Assembly: GCA_038503035.1 (NCBI GenBank) | Contig: JAVSML010019192.1 | Coordinates: 1-64,000 of the forward strand | Reading direction: 5' to 3' | From: Crocodylus rhombifer | Lineage: Eukaryota; Chordata; Crocodylia; Crocodylidae | DNA: 64,000 nt | Shown: positions 10,083 to 22,890 of the stretch, piece after piece | How positions within the stretch are numbered: position 1 is the stretch's first letter | How the letters are laid out: each line of letters starts with the position of its first letter | Notes under the pieces: model-generated | What the model was told of the DNA's origin: nothing | What the model saw: the letters and a program-made list of their open reading frames with translations, nothing else | The model's database searches: none | Made by a program: the position numbers and the translations under genes

Positions 10083-13000
10083 CAGCAGAACTCTTGCACT
10101 TCCCTGTTCAGCATTTTGTTACTGAACTACATGGATACTGGGGTGTGGAAAAACCTTTACACTTAAAGGCACCTGCTAACAGAAGAAGTGCGGGGAATTG
10201 GGAAGAATATTCCATAATGTCTATTTCGGGAGTTCTTTCAGCTCCCCTAAATCCTCCTGTCCTTGCTTTCTCAGACAGACTACATAAGTCTGAGAGGAGT
10301 CTAGCATTTTCTGTAGTCTTTTGTTCTATTTTAATATTTTAGTGCAAACTATAAGCCACAAAAGAAAAAAAATATGTGGGCGTCTGCTAGCATTTGCTAT
10401 CCTAGCATACTGCTAGTGCATACATTATTTGAGATGTACTCTTCGGGACTAGGGACCAGCATGGTGCAGAACTTCTTACCCAAGACTGCAAGATTAACCC
10501 TTGAAAGTTGAAGCCAATTCATTATATAGCCTCAGGCAAATCACATAATCTCTCTTCTTGCATTTCCCAAAGTTGAAAATGAGTTAAGAGATTCATTTTG
10601 AAGCTTAGAGCATTTTAAAAACATTGAACTGAGATCTTAACTTGGTGTATCATATCAATTAAATGCCAGTGATGATGAGCAAGACTAACCTGTTACCAGA
10701 TCTCTTCCAATCATAACATCCAACCTCTTTCTAACAATTGTCTTCTGTAATATTTTCTCCAATATTTGGTTATTTTAGAATATGACTTGTGCTGTTACTA
10801 ATCAGTATTGATTAGTAACAGCACTGTACTTGTGAGCTGCTGCAAAACCCATTTGAAGTCCATGGATTAGACTCCTAGTAACTGAATGAATAACTAATAA
10901 AGGAATTGAAGGAATTTAACACCCCTCTCTGTGCAGTATATAATTTTCTTGTCTACATTGATTAAGCTAACCTGGGTGAGGGGAGAGGGGGCAGGATATG
11001 CCAGTTCTTGGTTTTTGCAAACTACTTGCAGTACTTCCCCCCCGCCCCAATGTTTTGTGCAAAAATTTAGTGTTTGGGGAGAAAATTCAGATTTGGTCTC
11101 TGAATATTTTGGGGGGAAATTCAAAGCTTCCACTCCTATAAAACAGGAACTAAATAGAGTGGTGATTCAGCTCTCACTGAAGCCCGTGCCAAAACTTCCT
11201 TTGATTTAATCAGAATCAAGCCCCCTGGGATCATTTTCACTTGAAAAACTGGACTGGTACTATTAAGTGGAGAAACCACAGTGTTTTTGCAGGGTTTTTT
11301 AAAAATGAAATTGGCTCAATTTCACAAAACTGGAATGAAACATGAAACCTTTTTCTGTTTCAACATTTTAAAATGTTTTTGGAACATCTGGCACAGCTGT
11401 TTGTCCTAACCCCTTCCCTCACCCCCCAAGGCAGGAGTACAGTCCTGGGTCTGATTCTATCCCAATGGGAGCCAATATCAATAACAACAAGCTTGGGCTA
11501 CAAGGGCCCTGGCATTTCAGCTGCCCCTGTATAGAGAGTCCTGTGCCCAGAGAAGCTCCATTTTTAAGCTTTAAGCTTCTTTCACTCAACAAGCCCATCT
11601 CCTTCACTAAACTGTCTTCCTTCCTCTCGTATTTAGGACAAGGAACAAGGATAAGATGGTAAAAAGTGAGTTGGGAGATTTGCATTCTAGCCTCTCTTGC
11701 CAGAAACACACTCTGTCATCAGAGACCCATCACTTGTCAAATGGTCTTTAAAAAAATAATGCCTGGTACAAAACCTGCTTGTTTCATTTAAGAGAGACTT
11801 GCTTCAGTTTTTACTTTAATAGATTCCTTGATGGTTGCAGGCTAAGCCAGAATAAGAAGCCATTTTTAGATGCACGCTCTTTTAAAGCAGAGTTGTGCAT
11901 TGCGTTAACTAAGTCAGCTTTTAAAACTGGTTTGAAGTTAAATGAGTATGGTTTTCCCAGGTGCAAATCTTATTCATCTCTCTGCCTCAGTTCTGTCTCC
12001 TTTATAAAACAGAGATGACAATATTTGCCCCACAGCACACCGTGTGAGTTATTCAGATATTAAAGCAGTGTACCTGTATCGTGTCCCCATATCCTTGTCC
12101 AGTATACCTCTTCTGAAATGTAAGTATTATTTTACCTATATTCCTTCCCTTTTCAGGCTTCATTCCAGCCTTGTGTGCAAGATCTAGCACTTCTGTTGTT
12201 CATGCATAGGCTTCCTTTTAAGACCATAGGCTGACAGAGTTGTACGACTGGATTCTGGTACAAACCTGAATCAGGCTTCTGATGCTCCTTTAATTGCCAC
12301 AAGAATACGTTTCTCCCTTGCGTCATGGATTTGGCAGGCCTAAAACTGAAAAAAAGAAAGCAAACTTAAACAAGTTGTCCCTAGCTTGTTCCCACTCTTT
12401 TCCAAAATCTCTGTTATGAAGCAATACGCATGAATATACAGTTTATTCAAATTAAGTTAGAGATGTTGTTTCTTTTTCAAGTGTATGTGTGAGAGACTGT
12501 AAGCATGGCTCATGCATGCACCCTGGTTATGCATGGGTGTGTATGAGGACTACACCTGACTGCTCTTTTGGTGTCAGGGCTCTATTACACTGCCTGTGCA
12601 GTTCATGTGCATAACATGTCTGCGGAGTGAGTGGACTGTACAAGATAGAAGCATATGCTTTGGACACACGTATGACTGGACTACATGTGCACACTTGTGC
12701 ATGATGCATGAGTGTTTGGGGGTGGTATTTGCATGCAGTGGTGGCTGATGAACACCATTTAGTCCATGTCTGTGTGCAGTATGTACACCAAACTCAGATT
12801 TGATGTAAAACATGAATATGCTTTTGTCTTTATCTTTTATCATATTATTTAAGTGGTAAAATTAGCTATTCTTTCCTGCACTTGTGCCTAAATAGAGGAG
12901 TAAGTTATTAATAAAAAGGCAGGGGATCTTACAGTTGTGGTGGCAATTTCCTTGAGCTCTATTAATCATAGGAAGCTTCCTCCCCCCCACTTCCCTCCCC

Positions 13001-13115
13001 CCCCTTATTTCTGTGAAGATTAACTTTTTTTATTGTTGTTTGGCAGGTACTTTTAATTGGCTGGAAAATATTCTTCCTGTGAAGTTCCAGTGCTCTGGTG
13101 CTTGAATGAGCACAG
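10083..13115. other. Distal 5' flank of STC1, no gene seen
   Basis: This is AT-rich non-coding sequence. 12500-12780 is unusual for its many TGCATG, ATGCAT and GCATGC words among TG/CA-rich runs. A C-rich tract lies at 12978-13010. Short open frames here have no recognisable homology. Confidence 0.5.
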
Positions 13116-13118
13116 GCT

Positions 13119-13215
13119 CCCATTGGCTGCCTATTCCACCTTCTGATTGGCTCCTTGTCCTGGAGGGGGACAGATAAGGCCGGCTATAAAAGCCCTGGGC
13201 TTTTCTCCTGGTCCC
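13119..13215 (+). promoter_or_regulatory. STC1: STC1 core promoter: two CCAAT boxes, GATA word, TATA box
   Basis: Two inverted CCAAT boxes (attgg at 13122-13126 and 13146-13150), an agataagg GATA word at 13172-13179 and a TATAAAAG box at 13185-13192 lie in order on the + strand. Transcription would therefore be expected to begin near 13215, giving a 5' UTR of about 180 nt. No ATG occurs between that point and 13393, so the STC1 start codon is the first ATG in the predicted message. Confidence 0.8.
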
Positions 13216-13392
13216 CCAGTGAGCAAGAGCTAGGGGTGTGAAGCAGAACAAGGCTGCTTTAGCTACAAAGTCTCTGACAGACTCCTTTCTCTGTGTGCAT
13301 CCAGATCCGCATCTTTGCTGAAGCCGAGGAGAGAGAGAACAGGAGACACACGCACAAGGGGAAAAAAAAACTTAGCGGAAACTTGTCAAAGA

Positions 13393-13510
13393 ATGCTCCT
13401 AAAGTCAGTTCTTCTCCTGCTGCTGGTGATCAGTGCCTCTGCATCTTATGAAGCTGAACAGAATGACTCTGTGAACCCCAGGAAAACCAGGGTTGCAGCA
13501 CAGAACTCAG
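13393..13510 (+). CDS. STC1: STC1 coding exon 1
   Basis: This exon encodes residues 1-39 and the first base of codon 40: signal peptide, then [12 protein letters not shown] and VAAQNS. The start ATG has A at -3. The donor is gtaaca at 13511 and the intron is phase 1. Confidence 0.97.
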
Positions 13511-16500
13511 GTAACACTTATTAGAGGGGGCTTTGGGGCTGAGCCCTGATGTGTTAACAGTGCTGCAAATATTCTGTTGATGCTCTTTTTGCTCTGAACT
13601 TCATGACTGATAGCAATAAGCTATTGTGGAATCAGAAATCCTGGAGAAATGATTCTTTAGGATATGTAATTATACATAGAGGGAGGCAATCTCATTCCAG
13701 AATTGGATTATAAACTGGGATGTACTCCGCAGGGTCTATTTCCCCGTCGCCCTTCCTCCACCCTCCACCTCCTCCCCCCTCCGAGTTCAATATACTTTTC
13801 TCATGCTCGTTGAATGCGTCTCTCGCTCTCTTCCCCCCCATCACAGGGAATTAACAAATTGGGTGGGGGTTTAAGTTCACTCTCCGCTGATTTTATTCAC
13901 TGAACCGTTGCTCCTCTAAATATCTGTGTTCAAAAAGGGAGAGACAGGAATCTTTTTCTAATACCAGTTCAGAGAATGCAGCAATCCTAAAAACGTGTCC
14001 ATTGTTAACGTGTGGTCTCCACTGCGCATAGAAATTGCCTGGGATAGTAACATATAAATATGATCATGACATTTAGCTAAGTAGCCTATACAACAGATAA
14101 AAATAACTAGCAAGTTCTTATTGAATACCTCTACTTCATGTGCTCAGATGATCTAGACATCTACAGTGCTTTATCTTGAACAATGGAAAAATGAAAATCA
14201 GCCTTCCTGTATATTGAAAAGATATTAGGAGGTCTCTAATTCAGAGCTCATTAACAGATGTCTTATTTTAGATCTGCAGGGCTCTGCAGCATTATACTAG
14301 GGTGTTTGCTCAATTTCCTTTTTGTATTTGGTTGCTATAGAAACATAGTGTCTCACTATTCCACTGTGCCTAAAACAATAAAAGCCTAATGCATATTAAA
14401 CCTGCTGAAAGCAAAGTTATAATCTGAACCTGTGGAAACATAATTATGAAAATAACTTGCGATGGCAAAGCTTTAAGTGCAAGAGAGGATGACCTTATCA
14501 AAAACTGCTTTCCTCAGACACATATCAGAAGTATCAGAGCACAGTAGCTACCCACCTTACAACTGGTGTCTTTAGAAAAAAATAACTAACTTCCTTAGCC
14601 ACATTCCTAATTTTTAGTAAGGCTTTTTTGCTCTCTACCACTTGGTGTAGTTAGACTCCCACATCTAGTATCTTACTTTGAGACTCAAGGTTTCTTCCTA
14701 AAGGCAGCCTGTAACATGATCTGGCAAAAAGTAATGGATAGGCTCTGAATGAACACAATGGGACAGACGTTCAGCTTACCAGAAAAGGTTACTACCTGTT
14801 AAGTTTAGAGCAGTATTGTGTCAGGGAAGCTGGATTATTGTTTAATTGCATACTAGCATGTATTAAAAAGGTTTGTGCCCTGCTATATGCCCAGGAGCTT
14901 ATACCTGCACTAGTGTAATTAAACTAATGGAGACCACTGTGTATAACTTTGATGAAGAATGGATTCTACCTAATCAAGGTTTCCTTAGATTCTGTTCATT
15001 TTCTGGCACTGCTCTGAAGAGTTGAGCACCATATTCGTGTCAGGTTTTTTATAACATTTGATCTGCCCTACAGAGCAAAGCCAAGAATGTGCATAAGCTT
15101 AAGACCTTTTCTTAAACTTTTTCCCTTCCTAGCATGATATAAATACTCCCAATAATATTTAAAGCTTATCTTCTTCAGAATAACTTGGCCTTCCATTTTT
15201 ATAGCTATTATATTTAGTGTTACAGTCTATTGTGGATTCAGTTTTTCTTTCCAGTACTGGATGTGATCTGGAAATTGTCTGCTCATCATGACCTCCTTTC
15301 AAACAAGCATTATTTTGAGCCCTCATGTCTTAGTAGCATCCTAGATCTTTATAATTTCTGTATTGATAGTTCTCCTTCCTCTCTCCATCAGCAGCAGTAG
15401 CCTTTTCCCCCACTTGATGCTGAGTTCCTTCTACCCAGTTTTCAAATAAAACATAACAATCAAATGTTCATTAAACCGTGCCTCCAGGCAAATTTTTATG
15501 CGGAAATGACCCAGTATGAAATGCTTAATATCTCTGTTTTCTACGGGGCTACAGCACATGACTGGCAACCAGGAGCATTTGGGTTCTACCCATACTTTTT
15601 GCCAGTGGGTGGTTTCATGAATCCAGTTAATGCCTTATTTTATGTCTGCCTTGGGTATCTATTCTCTCCCACTGGTGTCCTCCCTTTCCTAGTCCTATGA
15701 AACAGAAATATCAGTTGACTACCTTTGCAGCAGTCTTGTGAGGCTTGATTAATCCAGTGGTTCAATGCTTTGCCATCTTGGCTGAAAAGTGCCTATGGGA
15801 AGGAATGAGTATGTAATAAGTTGTCTGCCTGTCTTCCAGCTGAAGTGGTTCGCTGTTTAAATAGTGCCCTTCAGGTGGGCTGTGGTGCATTCGCATGCCT
15901 GGAGAACTCTACTTGTGACACCGATGGAATGTATGACATCTGCAAATCCTTCCTCTATAGTGCTGCTAAATTTGACACTCAGGTACGTTACAGGAATAAG
16001 TACTATGCTGTATAGCTTCCTAGTTGTTCAGGATGCATTTCTGCCATGATTCCACAACGGCACTTAAGCACGTGCCTCACTACTTTGCTAACATGAGGCC
16101 TTAATTTCTTTGGCCTCATCCTGCCATGGGAACCTACTTCCGTGTGGTACTTACTGCTACTTAGATGCTCTTGTGGGAATGAGGATTTGGGTTTTTTGGC
16201 CACAAATCCATTCTTCAGGAAGACTTTCTACAGTACACTTTCCAAATACTGTGTGCTATGTGTGAAGACTTGGCAGAGGATGTCTTGTGGGGCGGGGAGC
16301 TGAGTTTCCTCTTCAGGAGGAAACGTTCTTCTAACAAAGTACGTTTTCTGACTGTGTGACCTGGCACAGACGTATAATTTGAACTGGAAGATTTCAACCC
16401 TGGAAATGCAAAGCCAGATCAGCCTGACTCAGTGGAACTGCAGGGACACTTTCTCTCTCTCTCTCTCCTCTCCCTTGCTCTTACTCTCTTTTTCTCTCAT

Positions 16501-19500
16501 TGCCTGGAATATCTAAAACAAGACGTAAAGGAATCCTGGTTGTGCCGAGGACCTTTATCCTCTGTGTTTATTCTACAAAACGTATATAATTTGCCATTTT
16601 ACAGGGAGAGACTTAATGGTTTCTGGTGCTTTAAGTTCTTCCAGTGAAGTGCACTGCCTTTTCAGGATCAGCTCTGGGTGCAGCGAGTGTCTTCAAACTC
16701 CACAAAGAATAAGTGGAAACTTGAGGAACTCCGCACCTTGCAGGACTGGCCGACTTGTCTCCAGTTTTGCTGTGTAATACATTGGCATTTTATGTGAAAA
16801 TAAATCCTATTTTCCAGATAAGGGAAATCTTTGGGAGGGGGGCAGAGGACAAAGTGGTCTGTATAATGCCTAGCAAATGTGGCATATTCATTACTGTAAG
16901 TATTTAGTACTGATGAACAAAATGCCTTGAACTTAAAGCCTTCTCTGCTGGCAAGTCCATATTTAACACAGAACCACTTTCTAATCACAGCAAAGATAAC
17001 TACTAGTAGTTGGCAACAGCAGACTCTCAGGATACACTTTTTATGGACCTCTGCAGTTTTGCATATTTAAAATGATGCTTCTAAATTTGCAGGGAAAGGC
17101 TTTTGTGAAAGAAAGCTTGAAATGCATTGCAAATGGAGTCACATCCAAGGTTTTCCTTGCTATTCGGCGGTGCTCCACCTTCCAAAGAATGATCTCTGAG
17201 GTGCAGGAGGAATGTTACAGCAAGCTGGACATGTGCAGCATTGCAAAGCGCAATCCTGAAGCCATCACTGAAGTTGTCCAGCTTCCAAGTCACTTTTCAA
17301 ACAGGTATGTGGATTTTTCCATACAGGGAATGTACAGAGCACATCAAAATGTAGCAGACTTTAAAATGACAACGTCAACCTGAGTCGTTATTCAAAACCG
17401 TTCCTCATACAGCTGAGCTGAAATAGTACATCCTAGATTTGATGTTGTTTAAGGTTGTGCTACGATAGCTGACATCAGAATTCTTACTTCCCCTGCTAAA
17501 CTGATTTACCTCTGGAAGGAATCAGAGAAATTAACTAGTTGCACAGTGATCGGAGTCCCAAATATATTTAAAGAGAACAGCCCTTTTGGTTGACCAAGTT
17601 CTAACCAGCACAGATGTTGCTTCAAACTGTGGAAGATAAGAATTTTTTTATGCATGTATGCTTTTGGCTAGGTCAGTGCCCCTGTGCTAAATAATGTGGG
17701 ATGGAAGCTCTTGCTAACTATTACAGATCCATTCTTCATTTGAATTACAAACTTTGTAGGACAGAAACTCTCTCTTTTTGTTCTGGTTGCGCAGTGCAAA
17801 AAGTCCAGTGAAGCCCTGCGCCAGGATGGGCTTTGAGGAGCTACTCTTCTATAAGTAACTGAGAAAACCGTATTATTCATCAATAAAGTAGAACACTACA
17901 TTCATCTACAGGAGGAGGCATATTCAAATTCTCATATCTGAATACATAAACCACCTTGCCTATGAGACCATGTTCCATAACTGTCTAGAAAATCTGCCTA
18001 AGCCTTGCTAAGGAATACAAAATTCCCCCTGTGTAACTCCTGGAATGACTGGCACTTGGAGCTTGGGTAGGGCAGGAGCAAATATAGCTTTATAAACTGT
18101 TTTAACTCAGGTGTCTTAGGATTTTGATGCAGCTAGAACAAATGCAGAAGAAGCATCAGTTTGCTACACTGCTGTAGTTGCAGTTATGCAAGGGGCTTCA
18201 TGGTAGTTTGGGGTTAGACCTCTTCATATCCCTGACTGGCAACAGAGCTGTGCTGATAATCATCTGCAGGGTTGATGTGGGCTTTGATTTAACCTAGTTG
18301 TCATCTTTCCTCACAGATAGGTCTGTGGTTCACCTCAACAGACATTACTGTTAAAGCAGCAGTTGCGGTGAATCATAGAGCAGTCTTTGAGGAGAGATGG
18401 CAGTTGATTACGTAAAAAGCATTTTTCCAGCTTAGAACAACTTAAAAGTAAGTTTTCAGGTGGCAAACTTTGATGACTTACATTAGTTAGGAAATATTTT
18501 TAAGCCTGCCTTCACTGACCCTTTTTCACTCCAGCTGAGTGCTAGTTAACTTAAAATAAAAGCTGTCATGGACCAAAAGCTTCTTCCAGGCTAGAAATGT
18601 CTGGGCACAAGCATTGAGTAAACCATGAACATCTGAGATGCATCCAAACTAGCCTTTGCAAAATTGTAATTAGCAAGTGCCAATGAAGAGCTGGTGGTGC
18701 GGTGTCACTCTCCCGCTGCTCCTATTAGAAGTATCTGATACATGGGTCTATCTTAGGGTGTAACGAGTTGAGTTAGGGATATGGGCTCTTTACAGTGAAT
18801 TGTAATGGCAAAGCCATAAAAAGAAACATGTAGTAGTGTACAGTGGTGCCTTATATCTATTTTATTCCCCTTTGTTTTCTAGGATGACTGCATCCACACT
18901 AAAATGTATAGTTTCAAGCTCTTAATTTTATAACTTCTTGTTCATACATGTGCTCTCTATTTCCCCACTCCCCACCTGCTGTAGTGAAGATCTGATGGCT
19001 CAATTTCCATTGCCTTCTACCATGTACAGTCACTTAGTGACTTTGTTGAGCGTTAGGCGACATGTGAAATGCACGTATTTAAGTGACAAGGAGCTACAAA
19101 GCAGTGAAGAAATAAGCTGCATCTGATGATGCAAATTTTGAGAGGAAATCCAGTAGAGGGAACTATTCCACACACAGCCTCTGGTGAGTGGTAAAGCCAG
19201 AGGATATTGTGACATGTTGAGGAACAAAAGCAGCAGGATTTCCCAGTTAATAGTTTACAATATGTTCTCCTAAGGCATCCTGCTTTCCCAGCCCATGTCC
19301 CAACATGGTCCCAAAATAAGAATTTGCCACTTGGCACAGGCGGCAAAGAGGAAGTAGTTATAGGGTCATAGCACCTTCCTGTGATTTAATCTTGCCACAG
19401 TGCAATGAAGAAGGAAAGCCTTTCTGCCTGCAGTCACACTTGACATATCAAAATTAGTTTACTAGGCAAAAGGATTTCAGTGACTGTTTTAAAATGATCT

Positions 19501-21470
19501 GATTGCATAACTCTCAGAGCAAATAACAATCTTCATTTGAAAACTCACTGGTAGGGGATATGGAGAAGGGAGTGTAGGCAAGGTCTTACGGCAGAAGGCA
19601 GCCAGCATGACTGAAGTGAGCTTGCAAAAATCCATGCAGTAAAGGGACTGGAAGGCAGTTCCCCACTCGCAGGTAATAGAGATCTTCAGCAACACTGACT
19701 AAAGTGGACTCAGTTTGAATGATAACAGTTTTATAATGGATTAACAACTACAGTAGGTTTTTATCCCATTTGCCAAGTACGGCAAGCCACTAAATTATTT
19801 AATATTAAAGTTATTTGCAAAGAGTTAGATAGAAGAAGTAATTTTAAGTAAAAAGGATGAAAGATGCTTCTAACCCACTGTTAAGGTGTCATCTAAGACT
19901 CTGTAACAGATCCACTGATTTCAGCCCCAGCCCCTTGGCTCCCTGGTATAACTGCAGGAGAATTTCAGCATGCCCTAACTGGAAAGGGTTGAGACAGAGC
20001 AGGTCACCATGAGAAGAGCAGACCCCTGCTCACGACTATCCTGAGCTCTTTTTCCATGCCCAGATGGTGAGATGTCATCCTCTTAGAAAGTGGTCCCCAT
20101 GACTCCAAGAACTATTCCTTCTCCTGCCCTTCCCTTTCTACCTGCCATGCCTCGGTCAGTTTGTTCAAGTTGGCTCTGTTTGCCTGAATGCATGCATATG
20201 TACACCAGCCCCGTGGCGGTGAATTCTTCTGAGCACTGTTCTCTCTTTTCACCTGAGTCCAGCAGAGATGGGGAAACAGATCAGCACAATTTTCTTGTGC
20301 TTTCCTAGCATATTTAAGATCCGATGCAACATCAAGATTCTGCAGCAGCAAGTAGAGACAGCAGCCTCAAATAGGGAAACTCAAGATCTCAACTCAAATT
20401 TTAATTTTAATGCAATTGTGACTACTGGTTATAGGTCTTAAAAATCATCCCCATTTGAATGCCCACATTGGTCAGGTTTTTAGATACAGGCTGAGTCAGC
20501 TTTCTCCCTCTTCGACCCCTTAATAAAGAATGGAGGATGCTGGCAAATCTCTGCAGAAAACTCTTCGAACACATGGATTAAGATTCCTTATAGTCCAAGA
20601 GGCAAGGACAGTACTGTCTAGCAGCAAGTGCAAGAAAACCCTATGTAGGCAATGAGGAAGAAGCTGCCTCCACAGGAATGTTTTTTTTCCTGAAGGCTAG
20701 TACACTCTCTCAACTCTGGCTGATAAAAAAAAAAAGCTACTTCTGCTTGTGGTCCACCATACAATAGCTAAAAATAAAAATTGGAGAGTTCATGTATTTA
20801 ATCTGAACAGTAACAAGAACTCAAATTGGCACATTTACCAGTCACAGGCTTGAGAGTCACTCTAGGGCTAAATTCTAGTTAACTAGCCTTAGAAACGCAT
20901 TTGTTATTTGGTGAATCGAAGATACAGCTGCATAAAGGATGCCCGGTCCCTGGGATACAGGAGTTTAGATGACAACGTGCTAATGTAAATCTCGTGCTCT
21001 TGCACCGGTCTGAACGGCGAATGCCTTGTCAAGTTGTGATCGTTCTAGTTCTCCTGCTTTAACCACGGCAGCTGATCTCTCACGGTGATCTTGTTCCCTC
21101 TAGCTTTGGATCAGTTTGGGGTTTTTTTTTCCACGTGTGATGACCTTCCTGATGGTGGGATGTAATAATGTACAGCAACTGTCTCCTTCCTTAATTCAGG
21201 TATTACAACAAGCTAGTGAGAAGCTTGCTGGAATGTGATGAAGAAACAGTTAACACCATCAAAGACAGCTTAATGGAGAAGATAGGACCCAACATGGCCA
21301 GCCTCTTCCACCTTCTGCAAACAGATCACTGCGCACAAACGCACCCTAGAGCAGACTTCAGTAGGAGACGTATCACTGAGCCTCAAAAGCTAAAAATTTA
21401 TTTCAGGAACCTCCGCGGTGAGGGGTCAATTCCAGCCCACGTGAAACGTACCTCTTCCGAAAGTGCGTAA
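13393..21470 (+). CDS. STC1: Stanniocalcin-1, spliced from four coding exons
   Basis: The exons at 13393-13510, 15840-15982, 17093-17304 and 21200-21470 join in phase with GT-AG borders into 247 codons, the length of human STC1. The product is a secreted homodimeric glycoprotein hormone that acts locally on calcium and phosphate handling and cell stress. A hydrophobic signal peptide ([12 protein letters not shown]) opens the protein. The N-glycosylation site is at Asn62 (NST). Eleven cysteines lie at 45, 54, 59, 65, 74, 98, 114, 128, 135, 170 and 202; by family knowledge Cys202 makes the inter-subunit bond. The middle of the protein is almost unchanged from mammals, while the C-terminal tail after about residue 220 diverges most. 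No frameshift or missing key residue is seen. The start is chosen for the signal peptide and because it is the first ATG. Confidence 0.98.
13511..15839 (+). other. STC1: STC1 intron 1
   Basis: The 2.3-kb intron begins gtaaca and ends gtcttccag. It contains a pyrimidine-rich stretch at 13740-13850 but no gene, and no repeat was recognised. The open frame at 15464-15700 has no known match and is probably chance. Confidence 0.9.
15840..15982 (+). CDS. STC1: STC1 coding exon 2
   Basis: This 143-nt exon encodes residues 40-87 and carries the first five cysteines and the glycosylation site LENSTC. The acceptor is cttccag, the donor is gtacgt at 15983 and the following intron is phase 0. Confidence 0.98.
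15983..17092 (+). other. STC1: STC1 intron 2
   Basis: The intron is 1.1 kb, gtacgt to ctaaatttgcag. A (CT)n-rich tract lies at about 16450-16500. No gene is seen in it. Confidence 0.9.
17093..17304 (+). CDS. STC1: STC1 coding exon 3
   Basis: This 212-nt exon encodes residues 88-157 plus two bases. It includes [20 protein letters not shown], the EEC and MCS cysteines and the HFSN segment. The donor is gtatgt at 17305 and the intron is phase 2. Confidence 0.98.
17305..21199 (+). other. STC1: STC1 intron 3
   Basis: The intron is 3.9 kb, gtatgt to ttaattcag. It is AT-rich with no open frame of note and no recognised mobile element. A short A-run lies near 20730 and T-runs near 20690 and 21125. 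Confidence 0.9.
21200..21470 (+). CDS. STC1: STC1 coding exon 4, terminal
   Basis: This exon encodes the C-terminal part with [20 protein letters not shown], the dimerisation cysteine in TDHCAQTH (Cys202) and the end SSESA followed by TAA at 21468-21470. The stretch [14 protein letters not shown] differs most from the mammalian tail. Confidence 0.98.
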
Positions 21471-22825
21471 TTCTGTAGGGGAGGAGAGGAGGGTGGGTGT
21501 GTAGGGGATCTAAGCGCTACCAAAGGAGAAGCCTCTCTCTCTTAACAGAAGAGTTAATGCACCCAACCAAGTGTACTGTACCTGGTTTTAATAGCAATTA
21601 GAAACTGGTTTTAGATGAAGTAGTTCATATTTTCTATCCCTCTCAAACCAATTTGCATGGAATTAGGCTTCTGTATTCAGTGTCCCAACTTCCTGCAACT
21701 AAATTGTCTCCACCTCTTCTCTTTGTCACAAAAACAATTCTGAAACAAACCTCAGCTTTTAAAATGTAATCTTGCAGCATTCAAACACTGTAGTCCAAAC
21801 ACCATTCCAGTCTGAAAATGTGGAACTGGCTAAAGTCATGTAATCTCATTAATAGTATTAAGCTGGAAGGTAACGACAGATACGCTAAAACTAGCTCTCA
21901 TCCTAAAGATGTCAGTGGAATTTGTGTTATGAATCTGTGCTGGCCATGGACGAATATGAATGTCATGTTTGGATTCTTGGTCTCTTAGTGGCATACAGTC
22001 TTAATCCTCCAACATAACTCCCTTACCCAGTTCATCTACCAAAATCAGTTTTAGCTCACTAAACAGGGGACTCTGTTTACTATTGCCCTGGACCTCAGTG
22101 CAAACAAGTGATTAAAAACAAAAAATAAAAATACTACACCAAATAAGATTAGAATAACTTTGCACGGTGTAAATGATTATGTGAGGTGCAAGGCTGTGGT
22201 GAAAGCAGGTTTTAAAGTCAGATAGTCTTGCATTTTATTAAAAACCTAACATCTTTATGTACTGTATCTATACACAGCTTTAAAAGAACTTAACAACAAC
22301 AGAAATCTGTCTTAAGGCTAGAGTATTGAAGGTCTTGCTCTAACTGTGGTATAAATAGTTTTTAAAATCTGTCATGTACTGTACCTAAATTCCAGAATGA
22401 GTGTGCTTAAAAGAAGCAGCATAAAATAATTTTATTGCATATAAATTTAGTTTTGTAACTTAGCTTTATTTTTTTTCCTGGTAACAGTATCTCTGTCATG
22501 TTCAAAATTATACATTCTCCTTTGTGGCCTTTTTATAATGAAAGGGATAGAAGTTGCTCCACAGTCCTTTAGGACTGGACCAGATGAAAAAACGAGCGGT
22601 TAACCCTTCAGATCCCACAGGTAAATTGGGTTATGACGGCCCATAGTGTAGCTCCATGGGGTTGCCATGGTACTTAGATTATAATAGCGAAGGCTTGAGT
22701 ATTGCTAAAAAAGCTATTTTGGGAATTGTCAAATGGCTGACAACTGCTTTAGCTATCAAGGCTGCCACTGAGGCTAAAACGTCTTCAGAAGGTTTATTTC
22801 TGGGAAATGGCAGGGGAAACAAGGC

Positions 22826-22890
22826 GTGGCGTGGCGTGGTGTGGCGTGGTGTGGCGTGGCGTGGCGTGGCGTGGCGTGGCGTGGCGTGGC
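22826..22890. repeat. Pentanucleotide tandem array (GTGGC)n
   Basis: About thirteen head-to-tail copies of GTGGC are present, two of them changed to GTGGT. They lie inside the predicted STC1 3' UTR. Open frames that cross it, reading WRGVA repeats on the + strand and ATPRH repeats on the - strand, are by-products of the repeat. Confidence 0.95.

Noticed and set aside
13315..13392. N-terminal extension of STC1 exon 1 in the same frame
   Set aside because: The extension begins at TTG rather than ATG; the first ATG of the predicted message is at 13393 and gives the expected signal peptide.
22826..22890. CRISPR-like array
   Set aside because: Direct 5-bp units without spacers in a vertebrate 3' UTR; this is a simple tandem repeat.
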